From FEN-1073 sp963780865 (lineage in GTDB: Bacteria > Chloroflexota > Anaerolineae > Anaerolineales > RBG-16-64-43): a DNA stretch of 64,000 nucleotides. The DNA is taken from positions 62,001 through 126,000 of the forward strand of contig CAWADT010000006.1 in the NCBI GenBank assembly GCA_963780865.1, in the 5' to 3' direction. Shown here piece after piece: positions 61,422 through 64,000 of this stretch. Position numbers and translations under genes: made by a program. Within the stretch, counting starts at the first letter, position 1. Each line of letters starts with the position of its first letter. The notes below the pieces were generated by a model. It was not told the DNA's origin. It worked only from the letters and a program-made list of their open reading frames with translations, and did no database searches.

Positions 61422-61547
61422 ATGGCCTTCATAGTAGAATGGAATCCCAGGATGGTGGACGATCTTGAAAATGAAAAACCGCCCGAGTGGACGGAAACGC
61501 CGCGGACACCCGAAGATTTCCTGCGGCAGAAAAGAGGTCAGCGGTGA
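61422..61547 (+). CDS. Small acidic protein coupled to GNAT gene
   Basis: 41 residues from ATG 61422 (MAFIVEWNPRMVDDLENEKP ...). The sequence is acidic and Pro-rich with a basic tail (FLRQKRGQR). Its TGA overlaps the GTG start of the acetyltransferase, arguing for coupled translation. No family recognised; the ribosome-binding site is weak. Confidence 0.45.
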   Translation: MAFIVEWNPRMVDDLENEKPPEWTETPRTPEDFLRQKRGQR

Positions 61548-62401
61548 AAATACTTTCGTATGAGACCGCAACGGAATTCCTCCGGGCGGCGCAAGCCGAG
61601 TTGGAAACCCGCGAGGCGGCCAACAACCTGATGCTCGGAATTTGCGGGCAGTTGGCGAGGCATCCGGAGAGGTTCTCCGCTCCGCCGGTGCTAAGGACCG
61701 TCGAAGAGGACGGCGCGATGGTCCTCGCGGCCATCATGACGCCGCCTCATCGTTTGATTGTTTCCTCCGGGCGCTTGCCGCCCTCAGACGCTGCGGTGCA
61801 GCAATTTGCCGAGGGCTTGATCCGCGAGGGGCAAAAACTGCCGGGAGTATTGGGTCCGGTGGCTTTAGCGGGAAAAATCGCAGAAGCTTGGCAACAAGCG
61901 ACCGGCGCCCCGTACCAGGCGGCGGAACAATTGAGAATCTACGAATTGAAAGCGGTCGCCATTCCGGCGGCGGGCCGGGGTAGGCTAAGAACAGCCGGGG
62001 CGGAAGATTTCGAGCATATCGCCCGGTGGTGGCACGCGGCGCAGATGGAAATGTTCGGAAATTCGAACGCGGAGGAAAACCGTCAAACGGCGAAATACCG
62101 GATTGGCGACGGCGATGTTTTTTTATGGGAGGACGGCGGAACGGTCTCCATGGCATGCAAGACCCGCCCGACCAGTCATGGAATCAGCGTGGGCATGGTC
62201 TTCACGCCGCCGGAATTACGCTGCCGGGGATATGCGACGGCCTGCGTCGGGGAATTGAGCCGGACTCTGCTTCGGACCGGCTGGGGATTTTGTTCTTTGT
62301 ATGCGGATCTTCTCAACCCGGTGTCGAATAGTATTTACCAAAAAATCGGATACCGGCCGGTCGAGGATGTTACCGAGTACGCGTTCCTGGATAAAAATTG
62401 A
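61544..62401 (+). CDS. GNAT-family N-acetyltransferase
   Basis: 285 residues from GTG 61544 behind AGAGGT. An N-terminal domain of about 130 residues precedes a GNAT domain with the acetyl-CoA loop VFTPPELRCRGYATACVGEL and the C-terminal LYADLLNPVSNSIYQKIGYRPV. The layout resembles two-domain acetyltransferases of unknown substrate. The start codon overlaps the stop of the 41-residue gene. Confidence 0.88.
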   Translation: MKILSYETATEFLRAAQAELETREAANNLMLGICGQLARHPERFSAPPVLRTVEEDGAMVLAAIMTPPHRLIVSSGRLPPSDAAVQQFAEGLIREGQKLPGVLGPVALAGKIAEAWQQATGAPYQAAEQLRIYELKAVAIPAAGRGRLRTAGAEDFEHIARWWHAAQMEMFGNSNAEENRQTAKYRIGDGDVFLWEDGGTVSMACKTRPTSHGISVGMVFTPPELRCRGYATACVGELSRTLLRTGWGFCSLYADLLNPVSNSIYQKIGYRPVEDVTEYAFLDKN

Positions 62402-62461
62402 TAGGACTCGCGTTGGATCCGCGGGGTTTTCCGGACGCGCGGAAAGATTATCCCTGGAATA

Positions 62462-63337
62462 TTAAAAGGATGGCCAGGGAACCTGTGTCCACTGAGTATA
62501 GCCGTGCTTTTCGACGGTATACACCCTTCCGGAAGAAGGCTGCGAACACCCGGGGTCGTCCTCGAAAATCAAACCGGGGTTGGCGGTGTTTACTCCGGTA
62601 TAGCTGACCGGAGCAAAATAAATCTGGCCGGCGTGGCAGACCCAGGCCTCCACCAGATATCCCCGGTAATCATCCTCCGTCATCCAAACCGAATTCCACA
62701 TGATCGTGACTTGGTTCCCGTTCCGCCAGGCCTCGACGCCGTCCGGCCGCGGATAGAGTTGGGAAAAGGGGAGGAGCGAGGTGTATTGCGGAGTATCGTT
62801 TATATTTCCGTGAACCACCTGGACCAGCGAGGAAAGGATCCAGCACGGATTGTTTCCGCCGAGAGCCTGGATATACAACCACAGCGTGGGCTCCCAAACC
62901 CCGGGCTTATTCTGGCTGAGGCTCTCCTGCCAGCCGAGAACGTTCATGAGCGTATCGGTGAACAAATCATACTTGAAGAGGTAGGCGACCCCCGGCCCGA
63001 AAAGGCAGGCGGAATGCATGAGGACCTTAACAATGGGCGCGGAATAGGTCGGGGTGTTGGTCGGTGTAAATGTTGGAAGGGGGGTCGGAGTCTCGGTGGC
63101 GGTGGAAGTGTACGTCGGGCTGTACTCGGGCGTGGAGGTAGGAGTGACCGTCACGGGCACTTCGACGATCCGCGTGACTTCGAGTGTTTGTAGAACCGTC
63201 TGGACGACGGTGACTTCCCGGATTGCCGGTGGGGCGGCGTTGCAGGCTGTTCCGGCCATAAAGAGGAGAAACAACCCCGCCAGGGGCGCGCCGCGGCGTA
63301 TTCCGGATCGGGCACGATTGAACGGAAAATCTTTCAT
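62462..63337 (-). CDS. Secreted lipoprotein with Thr/Pro linker, unknown function
   Basis: 291 residues. Lipoprotein signal (LAGLFLLFMAGTAC), then a repeat-like TVVQTVLQTLEVTRIVEVPV segment, a Thr/Pro-rich linker, a short SH3-like piece (VLMHSACLFGPGVAYLF ... VLGWQE) and a C-terminal domain rich in Trp/Tyr (VEAWRNGNQVTIMWNSVW). No enzyme motif seen. Extracytoplasmic by signal. Transcribed alone, with tandem terminators upstream separating it from the next minus-strand gene. Confidence 0.75.
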   Translation of the reverse strand: MKDFPFNRARSGIRRGAPLAGLFLLFMAGTACNAAPPAIREVTVVQTVLQTLEVTRIVEVPVTVTPTSTPEYSPTYTSTATETPTPLPTFTPTNTPTYSAPIVKVLMHSACLFGPGVAYLFKYDLFTDTLMNVLGWQESLSQNKPGVWEPTLWLYIQALGGNNPCWILSSLVQVVHGNINDTPQYTSLLPFSQLYPRPDGVEAWRNGNQVTIMWNSVWMTEDDYRGYLVEAWVCHAGQIYFAPVSYTGVNTANPGLIFEDDPGCSQPSSGRVYTVEKHGYTQWTQVPWPSF

Positions 63338-63381
63338 CGGCGATTATTCTAACACCCGGAAATGGATTTGTTTAGGTTAAA

Positions 63382-63414
63382 AAAGCGGCGCGGCCCAAAA
63401 GACCGCGCCGCTTT
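63382..63414. terminator. Perfect hairpin, bidirectional terminator
   Basis: AAAGCGGCGCGG (63382-63393) pairs perfectly with CCGCGCCGCTTT (63403-63414), loop CCCAAAAGA. A on the left and T on the right flanks could act on either strand. It lies downstream of 63431-63463, the likely primary terminator of the 63466 gene. Confidence 0.65.
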
Positions 63415-63430
63415 AGGATGGTTGAGGAAA

Positions 63431-63463
63431 AAACCGCGTCGGTCTTTAAGACCGATGCGGTTT
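63431..63463 (-). terminator. Terminator of the 63466 gene
   Basis: On the minus strand AAACCGCATCGGTC pairs with GACCGACGCGGTTT with one G-T pair, loop TTAAA, followed by a T run (plus-strand A run 63428-63433). It begins immediately after the stop codon at 63466. Confidence 0.75.
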
Positions 63464-63465
63464 AT

Positions 63466-64000
63466 CTACCGGTTGAACATCCCCGCCAGGAAAAGTTCCA
63501 CCGGCTTGCCGTGAATCGAGGGCGAGGCGTCGCGCAACGCCACCGGAGCGTAGTATCCCCAGGCGAAGAACCCGGTAATCCAATCGCGGTCGGATGCGGC
63601 TGATAGCAGCGCCTGGTAGGCGCGGGTCTGTGCGTCGAAATCCGGAGCCAAGGTGAGGGCCAGCCCCGGACCGGGGAAGATCGATTGGAGAGGCAGACAG
63701 GAACCGAGCGAATCGCGCGGGCAGCCGCCGTCGGCGCCATTGAGGGATGCGTAGGCCGGTGCGAGGAAGATCGGTTTTCCCAGCGCGCGGAGGTCGGTCA
63801 ATTTATCGTCAAGCAGCGCTCCGGCGGCGGTTTTCATCTCGTCAGGGGAATTTGCACCGGAGGTGACCGGGCCGCTCACCCGCACGATAAATTCGTCCAC
63901 CTCGTCGAAAAATTGCGGGACGGCGGGGAACGCGTCGGTGAGCGGAAGCTCGACCGCGAGCTTCCCGGAATAGTGCAAGCGCACATTGCGAACGAGCACC
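63466..64000 (-). CDS. Glycoside-hydrolase-like protein, N-terminus beyond window
   Basis: At least 177 residues; the frame is open to the window end, and the GTG at 63999 is probably internal. Segments VRLHYSGKLAVELPL, FLAPAYASLNGADGGCP, AYQALLSAA and DWITGFFAWGYYAP, ending with a HGKPVELFLAGMF tail, resemble the C-terminal half of TIM-barrel glycosidases of the GH113-like type, in which the glycan-binding Trp/Tyr lie near the last strands. Family call is tentative. A terminator follows directly. Confidence 0.55.
   Translation of the reverse strand, partial: VLVRNVRLHYSGKLAVELPLTDAFPAVPQFFDEVDEFIVRVSGPVTSGANSPDEMKTAAGALLDDKLTDLRALGKPIFLAPAYASLNGADGGCPRDSLGSCLPLQSIFPGPGLALTLAPDFDAQTRAYQALLSAASDRDWITGFFAWGYYAPVALRDASPSIHGKPVELFLAGMFNR

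Noticed and set aside
1..64000. tRNA, rRNA or intact transposase genes
   Set aside because: Scanned by eye for T-loop patterns, rRNA motifs and DDE/Y1 signatures; none convincing.

Overview
The window looks like a chromosomal segment of a GC-rich bacterium of the phylum Chloroflexota, most likely class Anaerolineae. This is inferred from gene content, not from a marker gene. The evidence is a LysW-based amino-acid pathway, many lipoproteins with Thr/Pro-rich linkers, a short-type glucan phosphorylase, NACHT/HEAT and beta-propeller proteins, and abundant dispersed palindromic repeats. The first 1.85 kb is clearly AT-rich and unlike the rest. It holds a 5'-truncated gene, small membrane proteins and a tandem YbaB-like protein, and is probably the edge of an acquired island.

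Layout. 1.85-5.9 kb (minus): pyrD and pyrK (dihydroorotate dehydrogenase 1B) and a frameshifted DNA methyltransferase. 6.2-9.0 kb (plus): a MITE-like element, then padR with a perfect palindromic operator, then an ABC exporter. 9.2-11.1 kb (plus): a membrane protein behind a promoter with a LexA-like box, a lytic transglycosylase and a flavin/PPOX protein. 11.1-19.6 kb (minus): repeats, an OmpR-type two-component pair, a histidine-kinase-like protein lacking the phospho-acceptor His, a membrane NACHT-HEAT ATPase and a coiled-coil zinc-ribbon protein. 19.6-22.3 kb (plus): an intact DUF3048 lipoprotein and a broken paralogue. 22.3-29.9 kb (minus): glucan phosphorylase, cinA, a repeat cluster, a NERD-like membrane protein, fabF and plsX.

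30.0-46.3 kb (plus) is the centre of the window: argG, argH, lysW, lysX, lysY, lysZ, carA, carB, lysJ, homocitrate synthase, a fused homoaconitase and lysK. Together they encode carrier-protein (LysW) lysine/arginine synthesis plus the last arginine steps and carbamoyl phosphate. argG is preceded by a promoter, a 23-codon leader ORF with clustered Arg codons, and an intrinsic terminator with a competing antiterminator pairing: a textbook-like arginine attenuator that I consider the best find here. Ornithine carbamoyltransferase, homoisocitrate dehydrogenase and the aminoadipate aminotransferase are not in the window.

46.4-55.6 kb: a coiled-coil protein and selB (plus); a frameshifted two-propeller lipoprotein, parB, a frameshifted parA and a PfkB kinase (minus); fpg (plus). 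55.6-64 kb: small zinc-ribbon protein, SGNH-hydrolase lipoprotein, cupredoxin lipoprotein, frameshifted phosphodiester glycosidase, GNAT acetyltransferase (plus), then two minus-strand genes, the last cut by the window end.

Seven genes show what look like single-base indels, several in homopolymers and one in the conserved parA. Sequencing or assembly error must be excluded before calling any of them pseudogenes. I saw no rRNA, tRNA, CRISPR array or intact transposase gene.
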